NCBI RefSeq assembly: GCF_000196175.1
Contig: NC_005363.1
Coordinates: 1,922,001 to 1,986,000, forward strand
Reading direction: 5' to 3'
From: Bdellovibrio bacteriovorus HD100
Lineage (GTDB): Bacteria > Bdellovibrionota > Bdellovibrionia > Bdellovibrionales > Bdellovibrionaceae
DNA length: 64,000 nt
Shown: piece by piece, positions 33,741-42,644 of the stretch
How the letters are laid out: every line of letters starts with the position of its first letter
How positions within the stretch are numbered: the first letter of the stretch is position 1
Notes under the pieces: generated by a model
The model's database searches: none
What the model saw: the letters and a program-made list of their open reading frames with translations, nothing else
What the model was told of the DNA's origin: nothing
Program-made: the position numbers and the translations under genes

Positions 33741-34085
33741 TTATTTTGAGACAAAAGAAGTTCCTGCTTTTGCAGAAAACTTTCTCCAGGTGCGCCACAG
33801 GCAACCCAAAATTGAAACAACAAACAAAAATAAAACGACACGATTCACATCGGAATCCGCATAGGAAAAACCCAGCTTCTGCAGAATGTATTGAATATAG
33901 GAATCGGGAAGCGACAGCTCACCCCGTTTTGATTTGATTTGCCACTGCCATTCCGTCAAAAAGCAGTAGCCCCACCCATAGCGATACCCCAACCCCACCC
34001 AGGAAATCAGAGTCATGGCCAGCGTGATTTGCGCCAGCCACAAAGTTTTACGAAACCACCACAGAAATAAATTGCTGAACATCAC
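33741..34085 (-). CDS. Small membrane protein, DUF2784-like
   Basis: Membrane protein with about three to four hydrophobic segments and the pattern GYGWGYCFLTEWQW-QIKSKRG-ELSLPDSYIQYILQKLG (read with gaps), similar to DUF2784-type proteins. The shown start (GTG/ATG 34085/34082) gives up to 114 residues and cuts the first helix short. The same frame stays open upstream and encodes DPLAVLDIFLHALHLG, which looks like the missing N-terminal helix, but no ATG, GTG or TTG is available there; an ATT at 34136 has AAGAGG 8 bases upstream. The start is therefore uncertain. Confidence 0.62.
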   Translation of the reverse strand: MMFSNLFLWWFRKTLWLAQITLAMTLISWVGLGYRYGWGYCFLTEWQWQIKSKRGELSLPDSYIQYILQKLGFSYADSDVNRVVLFLFVVSILGCLWRTWRKFSAKAGTSFVSK

Positions 34086-34152
34086 CCCAAGATGAAGAGC
34101 ATGAAGAAAAATATCCAGAACGGCCAGAGGGTCAATCGGAAGGACCTCTTGC

Positions 34153-34464
34153 TTAAACCGGAATTTCGACGATGGAACGAATGCCAGTTCGCGCCGTCAT
34201 CGCATGCACCACGGCCCGCAGGCCCATGATGGTCTTACCTTGAGTCCCGATCACTTGCCCCAGATTTTCTTTGGCACAATTCACGCGGTACACCGTGGTC
34301 TTGGGCCCCACATAGGTGCTGACTGTCACTGTGTCAGGGTGATCCACCAGCAATCGCACCATGTGCTCAATCAGCTGACGAATCTCCTCTCGATATTTTT
34401 CCTGGTCAATATCTGCGCCTTTGCTTTTACGTTCTTCATACTTAAAGGCTTCGATGTCATTCAT
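34153..34464 (-). CDS. KH-domain RNA-binding protein (KhpA-like)
   Basis: RNA-binding protein of 103 residues. The KH domain occupies about the last 70 residues, with the GxxG loop as VIGTQGKTIMGLR. This is like KhpA, a small KH protein that often pairs with KhpB/Jag in RNA regulation. Compared with KhpA (about 75-80 residues) it has an extra charged N-terminal helix of about 25 residues. It lies 5 bases after the esterase stop, in the same direction. Confidence 0.82.
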   Translation of the reverse strand: MNDIEAFKYEERKSKGADIDQEKYREEIRQLIEHMVRLLVDHPDTVTVSTYVGPKTTVYRVNCAKENLGQVIGTQGKTIMGLRAVVHAMTARTGIRSIVEIPV

Positions 34465-34469
34465 AGAAC

Positions 34470-35375
34470 CTAGTCCCCCATGATGAAATTGGCTGTGCCT
34501 ATACGCTTAAAGTTGCAATGTGGTCCCGGGACTGGCACCCAGCTAAACAGGAAGGAAAACGACTGAGCCCTTTTGATAAAGGCGGCAGAGCCCTCCTGGA
34601 ATCCATAACCATCATTGCGCCCGATGGAAACAAAGAACCTTGGCTTTTTGCCCTTGGGGTACTTTTTGATCAGCTTCAGCGGATCATGATTATCCCAGTC
34701 CTTTTTATCCACGAACACGGATTTAGAAATACGCAGCATTTTCTCAACTAAAAAACGGAAAGCACCGGTGCGCCGGATGTACGCATCAATCTCCCGGTCA
34801 CTGGCAAAGGGACCTATGGTCGCAATGGCCGGACACAATAAGGCCACCCGCGAAAACATGCCCGGATTCTTCAGCGAAATCGCTGCGGCATTAAATCCCC
34901 CCATGGATTGACCGATCACATGGCGCTGTCCACCTTGCAGCCCTCCGACCTTTTTCTCCAGATAAGGCATAATCACCCGGGTGAAATAAGGAATCAGAGG
35001 AAATCGTTTGTTATTAACCAAAAGCCACTGCGGACCAAAAGACACCGAAATGATCCGAGGCCGATATCCGCGAAGCTCCCACCAGTCCTGTATGGTCCTG
35101 GTTCCCAAAAACTGGCGGTGCCAGGTTTTCTCTGAACCATTCAGTCCATGAAAGAAATAGACTATATCGCTGTTGTTCGCGCTGCCTGGATCCCGGTAAC
35201 AGTACTTAAACCGAAGGCCCTGCAATTCCTCAGAATCACAGAAAAACCTTCCACGGCGAAAATCAACTTCCGGAACATCCGCTTCTGCCAGCAGATAATC
35301 CTCGGTTACATCTTCAGACGCATGAGTACACAGTGAAACGCACAGAAGGAGAAAAGCTAGAGTCAAACTCTTCAT
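34470..35375 (-). CDS. Exported esterase-family alpha/beta hydrolase
   Basis: Exported hydrolase of 301 residues. The signal peptide is about residues 1-19 (ends THA-S). The nucleophile elbow GQSMGGFNAA contains Ser, and the pattern FFHGLNGSEKTW near the N-terminus gives the oxyanion loop. The closing PGPHCNF supplies the His. It resembles the esterase D/antigen 85-like family (PF00756). It may act on lipid or carbohydrate esters in the periplasm or in prey; the substrate is unknown. Confidence 0.82.
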   Translation of the reverse strand: MKSLTLAFLLLCVSLCTHASEDVTEDYLLAEADVPEVDFRRGRFFCDSEELQGLRFKYCYRDPGSANNSDIVYFFHGLNGSEKTWHRQFLGTRTIQDWWELRGYRPRIISVSFGPQWLLVNNKRFPLIPYFTRVIMPYLEKKVGGLQGGQRHVIGQSMGGFNAAAISLKNPGMFSRVALLCPAIATIGPFASDREIDAYIRRTGAFRFLVEKMLRISKSVFVDKKDWDNHDPLKLIKKYPKGKKPRFFVSIGRNDGYGFQEGSAAFIKRAQSFSFLFSWVPVPGPHCNFKRIGTANFIMGD

Positions 35376-35423
35376 AGACCCCCCTCTACACAGAGGAAAG
35401 GGTCGCTTGAGGTCTATGAAAAA

Positions 35424-35822
35424 TCAATTTGCAATATCGAAATCTTCGCGAACTCTGTGCTTAGACACGAGAACTTGTTCGCCCGTGTTCAGACAGCGCA
35501 GATAGAAGTGATTGAAGCCTCTGTTGGTTACCACAAAACGGCGAGGCTCAGCAGGAGATATCTTTTTGGCAAGAACAGATCCCACATCCAGATTCTCGTA
35601 TTTACTTAGAAGCTTGCCCGCCACATGGGCTCGCAGAACATGGATCAAAATGGCACCACAGACAAACACAAATGCCGCACCCAGCGCAACCGCCCAATGA
35701 ACTTTTTCATCCATCAGCCAGGTGAACGACACCGGTGCCATCACCGAAAGCAGCACCAAGGCTCCGGTCAAAAGGCGTTCTTGTCTTTGATATTTTTTGA
35801 ATTCTTCCACAAAAGAGGACAT
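35424..35822 (-). CDS. Two-helix membrane protein, unknown function
   Basis: Protein of 132 residues: a charged N-terminal helix (SSFVEEFKKYQRQERL), two transmembrane helices (LLTGALVLLSVMAPVSFTWL and VALGAAFVFVCGAILIHVL), then a cytoplasmic domain of about 60 residues with the segment RRFVVTNRGFNHFYLRCLNTGE. Both ends face the cytoplasm by charge. No family recognised; single gene. Confidence 0.68.
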   Translation of the reverse strand: MSSFVEEFKKYQRQERLLTGALVLLSVMAPVSFTWLMDEKVHWAVALGAAFVFVCGAILIHVLRAHVAGKLLSKYENLDVGSVLAKKISPAEPRRFVVTNRGFNHFYLRCLNTGEQVLVSKHRVREDFDIAN

Positions 35823-35973
35823 GTGCAGGAAACCTCGCTCCTCAAAGAGACCCTTATAAAATCACAATCGGTTAGTACAGATCGAGTCCAGATTCTGTTA
35901 TTTTCCTTGCCGCTCTGCCTCCCCAGCTGACAGCCTGAATTGGCTGGGTTCTGCTTACAACAAAGAGGTGCAC

Positions 35974-36675
35974 ATGAAATTGCTTTTGAACGTTCTTCTT
36001 CTTTCCACCGTTGGATCGGCTTCCGCAATGGCTTTCGACTCCCAGGCAGTTTGTCAGGATATCGTTGAGAGACGTGGCAGCATCCAGGTCCAGATGATTT
36101 CTTCCTCTGATGGCGACAACTGCTATGTCTCCGTCCACAACCGCAAAGCTCAGGGACTGCTTTACCGTGATTATCTTTTCACGGCGGACGGTGAACTGAT
36201 GATTTTCAACTCTTTGGGATATGGGGATGAGTCCTCGACCACGGGAGCTCGCGAATTCTTCCTGTTCCCAAGAATCAATCCGGTTCCCACTTTTGAATGG
36301 AATGATGAAACCCGCCGCCTGATTGTAACGACAGTCAACGGCAACAAGGCTTCTTTCGACTATGAAGACGCCGAACTGGTTGAAATGACCGGGGCTGAAA
36401 TCAAAAGAGCCGCAGAAATCCGTCCGGACAACCGCGGTGGCGTTGAAATCAATAAATATCAGGGGCTTAAACTGGACTCCGGCTTTAAATTGGGTTCCGC
36501 ACCGACAGCCGTTTCCGGAAACAGCTCAGTTTTCACCGATAAAAACGGTAAAACCTGCAGCGTGAAGAATTATGAAATCTTTAAATACACGTCCGACGGG
36601 GATGTGCGCTTCAAGTTCTCTGACAACGGACTAAAAAGCTTCCTGAAAAACCGCTGCTCTTCGCTTACTTTCTAA
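35974..36675 (+). CDS. Secreted protein, unknown function
   Basis: Exported protein of 233 residues with signal peptide ending SASA. ATG 35974 has AGAGG 5 bases upstream. The mature part is beta-rich with four cysteines (VCQD, NCYV, TCSV, RCSS), probably two disulfides. The text DNCYVSVHNRK and TCSVKNYEIFKYTSDG suggest two similar small lobes. No family recognised. It ends at a strong bidirectional terminator. Confidence 0.74.
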   Translation: MKLLLNVLLLSTVGSASAMAFDSQAVCQDIVERRGSIQVQMISSSDGDNCYVSVHNRKAQGLLYRDYLFTADGELMIFNSLGYGDESSTTGAREFFLFPRINPVPTFEWNDETRRLIVTTVNGNKASFDYEDAELVEMTGAEIKRAAEIRPDNRGGVEINKYQGLKLDSGFKLGSAPTAVSGNSSVFTDKNGKTCSVKNYEIFKYTSDGDVRFKFSDNGLKSFLKNRCSSLTF

Positions 36676-36696
36676 AATACCTCTCTTGATAAAACA

Positions 36697-36730
36697 AAAA
36701 AGCCAGTCCGGGGATCCTGACTGGCTTTTT
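36697..36730. terminator. Bidirectional intrinsic terminator
   Basis: AAAAAGCCAGTC (36697-36708) and GACTGGCTTTTT (36719-36730) form a 12-bp stem with an A run on one side and a T run on the other, placed between the secreted-protein gene and the converging M28 peptidase gene. Confidence 0.92.
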
Positions 36731-36736
36731 TATTTT

Positions 36737-39661
36737 CTATTCTTTCAGCTTCGGAGTGATCTTCAGCTCCAGAATCCTGCCATCACGAAGAACTTTCATA
36801 ATTGTCTCCTGGTTGGGTTTCACAGATTGCAGGGTGTAGACATAGTCATACAGGTTTTCAATCTTGGTTCCGCCAAACTCGGTGATGATATCCTTGTCTT
36901 TCAATCCCGCTTTCTCAGCAGGACTGTCTTTGGATGCACCGGAAATTCGCACCCCTTTAACACCTTCCTGGGAATAGTCCGGCACTGTGCCCAAATAAAC
37001 CCGGAAGCTGCGGCCTTCCATGCGGTTCTGAGCGCCGGCCACTTTCACGTATTTCACCATTGGCAGTTTGGTATCAACCAAAAGGTCCGTCAGGCTTGCC
37101 ACGGCTTTTAATACGCGGGCAACACCTTCATAGTTCACCAACTCAGGAATATCCCGAGGACTGTGGTATTCAGCATGGGAACCTGTAAAGAAGTTCGCCG
37201 TCGGAACTCCAGCCAGATAGAACGCCAAAGAATCCGTTGGCAAATACGGGTCCTCTTGGACGATCATTGGAACCGCACTGCGCACGCCCACTTCTTCCGC
37301 CAGACGAGTCCAGTTGTCCGCGGACCCTAATCCCTGCAAAAAGACGCGATCTTTGAATCGGCCGATCATGTCCATGTTGATATAGGACGTAATATTATGT
37401 TTCGCCATGTTTTTGGTGAAATGGGACGATCCCAGATTTCCCAATTCCTCGCCGGACCAGATGCCGAAATAGATATTCTTCTGCAGCAGCCCCGGCTTCG
37501 ACGCTTTTAGATTTGCATAATAGTGCGCAAGCTCCATCACCCCGGACACACCAGAAGCATTGTCATCAGCGCCCACATGGGCTTTACCAGCTTCTCCGGT
37601 TTTAGCCAGACTGCTGCCGAATTGACCGTGACCCAAGTGATCCCCGTGGGCACCGATCATGACGGCGGACTTAGCACCCGGCACAGCCAATTTCGCCACG
37701 ACATTGATGCCTTGAGCTTTCTGGAACTGCAAATCCACCTGCGCTTTGATATAGGCCGATGGAATCGCAAAACCTTCAAGTGCTTCGCCTTTATCCAGCT
37801 TCATCTGCAAAGAAATCAGATCCTGACCGGCATAACGAATCATCTCCTGCGCGGCCGGCGTCGACAGACGCAAAACGGCCAGAGTGCTTTCAGACAGTGA
37901 CCCTTCAAATTTGATCTTGCCGAATTTATCCGGCAGACCGCTTTCAGGTCCGTTGGTCACAATAACACCCACGGCACCTTCATTTTTTGCCACCGTCACT
38001 TTGTGCTGCAAACGAGAATACATATTTAAGTAATGACGACGTTGCGGAGGCACATTCGCCGGAAGATCCGACAACACCAGCACCCATTTGCCTTTAACAT
38101 CCAGACCTTTGTAAGAGTTGTATTCAGCCTCTTTGTCGCTGGCCGGAGCTTTAATGCCGTAACCTGCAAACACCACCGGGGCTTCGCGGAAGTCTCCGGT
38201 TTTAGAGAAGGACACCGGCTCGAAATCTTTGGAAACGGTGTATTTCTTTTTAAATGAACCCACCACTTCAAGGGAGTTGGCAGCACCCAGACCTACACCT
38301 GAAGTGAATTCGAAGGTTTCAAAGAACGACCCCTTCGGACCTGCTCCCGTCAAACCCCAGGACTTCAAGAGTTGCGCGAGCTTTTCGGTGTAAATCTTTT
38401 CTTCGCCTGTGCCAGTGCCACGCCCCTGAAGCTGCGGGGAGGCCAGATAGTAAACCCATTTCTTGATGTCTTCGACTTTCACTTCCGGACTCAAAGAGCC
38501 CGCCGCCGGATCCTGAGCTGGCAGTCCCAAAAGCTTTCGGGCCTGAGCATCATCCCACTTCGCGATAAAGATCTGCGAATCACCCTTTTCATTTCGATGA
38601 GTCCAGGACAGACTGTTGCCATCCGGAGTGAATACCGGAAGGCCGTCAAAACCCTCATCCGACGTCACACGCACTGGGGCTTTTTTGCCTTCTGCATCGA
38701 CGATGAAAAGTTCAAAGTTGTGATAACCCAGAACACTGGAACCAAAGATGATGTAATCCCCTGATGGATGGAAGTACGGAGCCCAGGACATGGACTTCAG
38801 CTTCGTGACTTGTTTCTGCTCAGAACCATCCACGTTCATGGTGAAAATTTCAGCCGTAGACCCATTCGGGGAGAAGCGTCGCCAAGTGATTTTCTTGCCA
38901 TCCGCACTGAAGAACGGACCGCCATCATAACCCTTGGAATCGGTCAGACGCTTCACTTGGGTGCCGTCAGCTTTCATGATGTAGATGTCCATCATATAGG
39001 AAGGATCCTGCTCAAACAGCTTCTTATCCTCCCCTTCCAGTTTTTCGCTGTAACCGGCGCGATTGGAGGCAAAAGCGATCCATTGACCATCCGGAGAATA
39101 AGACCCCTCGGCATCGTAGCCTTTTTCACGGGTCAGGCGTTGGATGTTTTTTCCGCTCAGATCAGAACTGAAGACGTCGTAGCTGTCATCAAAGCTCCAG
39201 GAATAGCGGGCTTTAACCGCTTTTTTGCGGTTGTCATATTCCTCCTGGGTTTTCTTTTTCGTCTCCAGATCCAGATGAGTGGAAGAGTAAAGCACCTTCT
39301 TCATGGACGGGTGAATCCAGCCGCAGGTGGTTTTACCGTGACCTGGAGAAACTCGCGTCGTGTCCCCGGTGATCAGATCCAGAATATACATCTGATAGAA
39401 CGGATTGCCGGGCTCACGCTCACTTTGAAAAATCATCTTTTTGCCGTCCGGACTGAAATAACCTTCACCTGACTTAGGACCTGTGAAGGTCAGCTGACGG
39501 GCTTCCCCCACCAAGGTGTGCGGCTCATTGGAAAAGGCCCCTGAGGCGGCAGTCTCAGTTTTGGAAACAGCGGACTTGGTGTCCTTCATCTGGCACGCCA
39601 CCAGGCCGGAAATTAGCGAGAAAATGCAGGCACTTGTAAGAAGAACTTTCACTTTTTTCAT
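36737..39661 (-). CDS. Lipoprotein with TolB-like propeller, M28 aminopeptidase and PDZ domain
   Basis: Envelope peptidase of 974 residues. The lipobox is LVAC (Cys23). Residues about 50-370 hold TolB/WD40-like PD40 repeats (FSPDGKKMIF, YSPDGQWIAFAS, FFSADGKKITW, FTPDGNSLSW). A PA-type insert lies at about 490-610. The M28 zinc peptidase has His672 (GAHGDHLGHG), Asp699 (GADDNASG), Glu737/738 (WSGEELG), Asp763 and His833. A PDZ domain closes the chain (about 885-970). The combination suggests an outer-membrane-attached exopeptidase, useful for digesting prey peptides. All zinc ligands are present. Confidence 0.92.
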   Translation of the reverse strand: MKKVKVLLTSACIFSLISGLVACQMKDTKSAVSKTETAASGAFSNEPHTLVGEARQLTFTGPKSGEGYFSPDGKKMIFQSEREPGNPFYQMYILDLITGDTTRVSPGHGKTTCGWIHPSMKKVLYSSTHLDLETKKKTQEEYDNRKKAVKARYSWSFDDSYDVFSSDLSGKNIQRLTREKGYDAEGSYSPDGQWIAFASNRAGYSEKLEGEDKKLFEQDPSYMMDIYIMKADGTQVKRLTDSKGYDGGPFFSADGKKITWRRFSPNGSTAEIFTMNVDGSEQKQVTKLKSMSWAPYFHPSGDYIIFGSSVLGYHNFELFIVDAEGKKAPVRVTSDEGFDGLPVFTPDGNSLSWTHRNEKGDSQIFIAKWDDAQARKLLGLPAQDPAAGSLSPEVKVEDIKKWVYYLASPQLQGRGTGTGEEKIYTEKLAQLLKSWGLTGAGPKGSFFETFEFTSGVGLGAANSLEVVGSFKKKYTVSKDFEPVSFSKTGDFREAPVVFAGYGIKAPASDKEAEYNSYKGLDVKGKWVLVLSDLPANVPPQRRHYLNMYSRLQHKVTVAKNEGAVGVIVTNGPESGLPDKFGKIKFEGSLSESTLAVLRLSTPAAQEMIRYAGQDLISLQMKLDKGEALEGFAIPSAYIKAQVDLQFQKAQGINVVAKLAVPGAKSAVMIGAHGDHLGHGQFGSSLAKTGEAGKAHVGADDNASGVSGVMELAHYYANLKASKPGLLQKNIYFGIWSGEELGNLGSSHFTKNMAKHNITSYINMDMIGRFKDRVFLQGLGSADNWTRLAEEVGVRSAVPMIVQEDPYLPTDSLAFYLAGVPTANFFTGSHAEYHSPRDIPELVNYEGVARVLKAVASLTDLLVDTKLPMVKYVKVAGAQNRMEGRSFRVYLGTVPDYSQEGVKGVRISGASKDSPAEKAGLKDKDIITEFGGTKIENLYDYVYTLQSVKPNQETIMKVLRDGRILELKITPKLKE

Positions 39662-39724
39662 AGTCTGTGTAGGCTAAAAGCAGGACCATCTTAAGTCAAA
39701 CCCAAGCGAAGAAAAGAGAAACTC

Positions 39725-40354
39725 ATGCGCCGCACGTTTCACTTGGCTCTCATCTGTCTTTCACTGACCGCCTGCGCCACCTCGTCGCCTTACAAGCTTT
39801 CCAGTCTTAGTTACTCCGAAGAAGAGCTAAAGCCGAAAGCCACCCGCGGGATTGCTTCCGTTGAACACAAAGAAAAGTCCTATCTGTCTTTGGATCTGCC
39901 TTACGCGGCCTTTGAAAAAATGCGCCATGAGGTGGAGAAAAACCAGAATGTCCAACTTCAACATCGCGGCGAAGCCCATATCACGGTGATTTCCCCGGTC
40001 GAATTCACAAAACTGAAAAAAAGAATCTCGATGAAAGAGATCAATGCCCTGGCTGAGCGCATGGATATGGCTAAAAGCCCTTATCACTTGCTGTGTGTGG
40101 GTAAAGGGGCTGTGAAAGAAGATGCGACCTATTACGCGGTGGTGGAATCAGACCGTCTGTTCCAGATCAGAAAAGCCGTGCATGTGCTTTACACCCAAAA
40201 AGGTGGCAAAGCCGAGGACTTCAATCCTGAACAGTACTATCCACATGTGACATTGGGTTTTACAAAGAAGGATCTGCACCTGGAAGATGGTGTGATCAAG
40301 GACGCAAGTTCTTGTATCTATTCCCTGCGCCCGTCTGAATCGGTGAAAAATTAG
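39725..40354 (+). CDS. Lipoprotein with two 2H-phosphoesterase motifs
   Basis: Lipoprotein of 209 residues: lipobox SLTAC near residue 17. Two H-x-T-x motifs, HITVI (about residue 89) and HVTLGF (about residue 177), have the roughly 90-residue spacing and strand context of the 2H phosphoesterase superfamily (LigT, CNPase-like, AKAP7). Such enzymes open 2',3'- or 1'',2''-cyclic phosphates on RNA ends or nucleotides. An exported, lipid-anchored form is unusual. It is divergent from the M28 peptidase and could be monocistronic. Family membership rests on the two motifs. Confidence 0.72.
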   Translation: MRRTFHLALICLSLTACATSSPYKLSSLSYSEEELKPKATRGIASVEHKEKSYLSLDLPYAAFEKMRHEVEKNQNVQLQHRGEAHITVISPVEFTKLKKRISMKEINALAERMDMAKSPYHLLCVGKGAVKEDATYYAVVESDRLFQIRKAVHVLYTQKGGKAEDFNPEQYYPHVTLGFTKKDLHLEDGVIKDASSCIYSLRPSESVKN

Positions 40355-40788
40355 TAAGTGCTTGAAAGAGCTTTGTCCAAGCCCTGAGTTGTCCCGGCAC
40401 CAGGGCCCAGCCACAACGTGGTTTCCTCAATCAAAGAACCATCCGAGAACTTGCAGACATTGAATGTCTGACCGTCCGTATCCTTGCCTTGCAGAACTTC
40501 CGCATCGAAAGATCCGCAGATCCCACCGCGCGCCGAAGAGGCATTGCGGTTTTTATAGGCCACTACCGCCTCTGGAACACCGGCTTTGGATTTAAACAAA
40601 AACAGGGCTTCAGCGCCCAGCGCGGATTCACCAAAGAAACACATGGCGTATTCCTCAGAGCCGGCTTTTAGAACCCAGAACTGCCCCGCCTCGATACGGC
40701 ATGTGCGCATCCAAGGGTTGTTATTGGCAGCAAAAGAGGAAACTCCCGCAAAAATGATCATGCTAGCAAGCAATAAAATTCTCACCAT
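40351..40788 (-). CDS. Secreted protein, unknown function
   Basis: Exported protein of about 145 residues. Translation probably begins at ATG 40788 or the adjacent GTG 40785, just after GGGGGA; a longer frame to 40854 has no better site. The signal peptide ends SSFA-A. The mature part has four cysteines (TCRIE, MCFFG, ICGSF, VCKFS), likely two disulfides. It overlaps the end of the converging lipoprotein gene by 4 bases. No family recognised. Confidence 0.7.
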   Translation of the reverse strand: MVRILLLASMIIFAGVSSFAANNNPWMRTCRIEAGQFWVLKAGSEEYAMCFFGESALGAEALFLFKSKAGVPEAVVAYKNRNASSARGGICGSFDAEVLQGKDTDGQTFNVCKFSDGSLIEETTLWLGPGAGTTQGLDKALSSTY

Positions 40789-40853
40789 TCCCCCATTAGT
40801 TTTGATAAGATAGGTTTTTCTTATAACAGCGAAATTGCCGGGGCAAGCACTCA

Positions 40854-42020
40854 ATGCCGAACTTTCAGAAATTCGAAACCTTTGACAAACTGACCACCGT
40901 GCCTTGTCCCTACGCCCCGGACTGTGGCGGATGTCAGCATATCGGCGTGCCTTACGGACATCAGGCTCAGAACAAAATAAACGACCTTTCAGGGCTGTTT
41001 ACCGCCGCAGAGGTCGCATTTCCAAAGCCCCTCAAAGTTCTTTCTGCCGGCCCCGCCCATTTGCGTGACCGTTTGGATTTCAGCCTGCAAGACGGCCGCC
41101 TGGGGCTTTATCGCACGGATCGTCATGAGATTCTGGATATCGAAGTCTGCGCCCAGCTCAGTCCGGCACTGCAAGGATGGCTGTCTGAGTTTAGAAAAAT
41201 CCAGTGGCCCTTTAAGCGTGGCTCGTTCCGACTGCGCGTCGGACCGGAAGGACAGCGTGGACTGTGGATTGACCTGGCCAATGTGGATATCAAAACCCTT
41301 TTGGATGAGCAGAACATCCTGCGTTCTTTGCAACAGCAGGCTTTTGTGGAAATCGGCCAGCGCCGTAAAGTTCCGGTTTGGACCGGAAATGAATTTAAAC
41401 TGCGCGATCCCGAGCACCACGTGTGGTTCCAGTCCTGGATGAACGACATTCCCGTAAATCTGTACTGTCAGGTGGCGAGCTTCACTCAGCCCAGCCACAC
41501 CGCCAATAAGATCATTTGCGATGTGATTTACGATTGGGTGAAACGCTATAAAGCCCAGCGCCTGATCGAGTTCGGCTCTGGCATCGGCAACCTGACCTTC
41601 CCGGCTTTGGCGGGGGCAGAGAGTGTTCTGGCGTGTGAAATCGACGAACTGTCTCTGCAAGGCCTGGAGCGCTCTTTAAACGAGCTTCCGGCAAGCATGT
41701 CCCATCTGAAGGATCGCGTGACTATTTATCGCAGGGACTTCCAGAAAAAACTGACTCAGGATTTTTCTCAGTTTGATGGGGTGCTGGCGAATCCACCAAG
41801 ATCGGGCCTGATGGGCTTTTTGAATCCGCTAAAAAGCCTTGCGCCCGAACAGCGGCCCGAGTTCTTTATTTATATGTCCTGTTATCCTGAATCCATGGCC
41901 CGGGATCTGGTGACCCTGCAGGAATGCGGATACCGCATGCAAGAGGTCTATATCGTCGACCAATTCCCGCAAACGGATCACTATGAGGTTTTGGGACTAC
42001 TTCAAAGAGAAAAGGCGTAA
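40854..42020 (+). CDS. RNA m5U methyltransferase, RumA/TrmA family
   Basis: SAM-dependent uracil-5 methyltransferase of 388 residues. The N-terminal CPYAPDCGGCQH (Cys18, Cys24, Cys27) is the iron-sulfur ligand set of the RlmD/RumA group. The SAM site is EFGSGIGNLTFPAL, the catalytic region NPPRSGL, and the nucleophile Cys is in YMSCYPESMARDL. It lacks the N-terminal TRAM domain of RlmD, more like RlmC. Whether it modifies 23S rRNA or tRNA cannot be settled. Its end overlaps the RDD gene by 24 bases. Confidence 0.88.
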   Translation: MPNFQKFETFDKLTTVPCPYAPDCGGCQHIGVPYGHQAQNKINDLSGLFTAAEVAFPKPLKVLSAGPAHLRDRLDFSLQDGRLGLYRTDRHEILDIEVCAQLSPALQGWLSEFRKIQWPFKRGSFRLRVGPEGQRGLWIDLANVDIKTLLDEQNILRSLQQQAFVEIGQRRKVPVWTGNEFKLRDPEHHVWFQSWMNDIPVNLYCQVASFTQPSHTANKIICDVIYDWVKRYKAQRLIEFGSGIGNLTFPALAGAESVLACEIDELSLQGLERSLNELPASMSHLKDRVTIYRRDFQKKLTQDFSQFDGVLANPPRSGLMGFLNPLKSLAPEQRPEFFIYMSCYPESMARDLVTLQECGYRMQEVYIVDQFPQTDHYEVLGLLQREKA

Positions 42021-42632
42021 GCCTGAAAGCGCGCCAGCCAGATCTTTTCCGGCCAACAGTGAAAGCAGCGGCAACGTCACAATTCCGGTGATTAAAATCA
42101 AGGAACTGCGCAAAGTCACACGGAAGATATAACTGATTTGCAGACGCTCATGAGGCTGCCCCAATCGCAGATCACACGCCCATTCCCCGATAGTGGAACC
42201 CATCAGGCTGCGCACTGTGATCATATACACCCAGGCAAACATCACAAAGACTTCAGCAAAGAATGTCAGCTGATGCTGACTGTGGAACAAATGATTCAAG
42301 AGCGCACCCACCGGTGTTTTCACGATCATCGAAAACATCAGCATGAACACGCAACTGACCGCAATCAGAATCAAAGCATCAATGAAAGACGCCAGCCACG
42401 ACCACAGCGCAAGTTTATAACCCTTGCGGCGTGCGGAAGGTCCGCCATGAAAACCCGTCCCCTGTTCAAAACTCAGATCCCGGCGATCCTTGAACAAGCC
42501 GTTCACTCGTGACGGAGCCGGCGTTGCCGGCCCACGACGACGCGGGGCTGGGCCCCTTAACGGCACAGGGGCTTCCCTTTTCTGGGGAGCCCGCTGTGGA
42601 ATGTTTTTCTCTTGATGCTTGTCGATATTCAC
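41997..42632 (-). CDS. RDD-family membrane protein
   Basis: Inner-membrane protein of 211 residues. A long Pro/Arg-rich cytoplasmic tail (about 70 residues) leads into the RDD domain: the motif SWLASFIDALILIA contains the conserved Asp, and MGSTIGEWACDLRL precedes the last helices. RDD proteins are often linked to ion or osmotic tolerance. It follows the 609-residue Cys-rich protein by 12 bases and is probably its operon partner. Confidence 0.8.
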   Translation of the reverse strand: MNIDKHQEKNIPQRAPQKREAPVPLRGPAPRRRGPATPAPSRVNGLFKDRRDLSFEQGTGFHGGPSARRKGYKLALWSWLASFIDALILIAVSCVFMLMFSMIVKTPVGALLNHLFHSQHQLTFFAEVFVMFAWVYMITVRSLMGSTIGEWACDLRLGQPHERLQISYIFRVTLRSSLILITGIVTLPLLSLLAGKDLAGALSGLRLFSLK

Positions 42633-42644
42633 TTTTTAAGTTTC

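Noticed and set aside
35935-35965. Possible sigma-54 box (TTGGCTGGGTTCTGCTT) upstream of 35974
   Set aside because: The GG and GC elements are 9 bases apart rather than 10, which is not tolerated by sigma-54.
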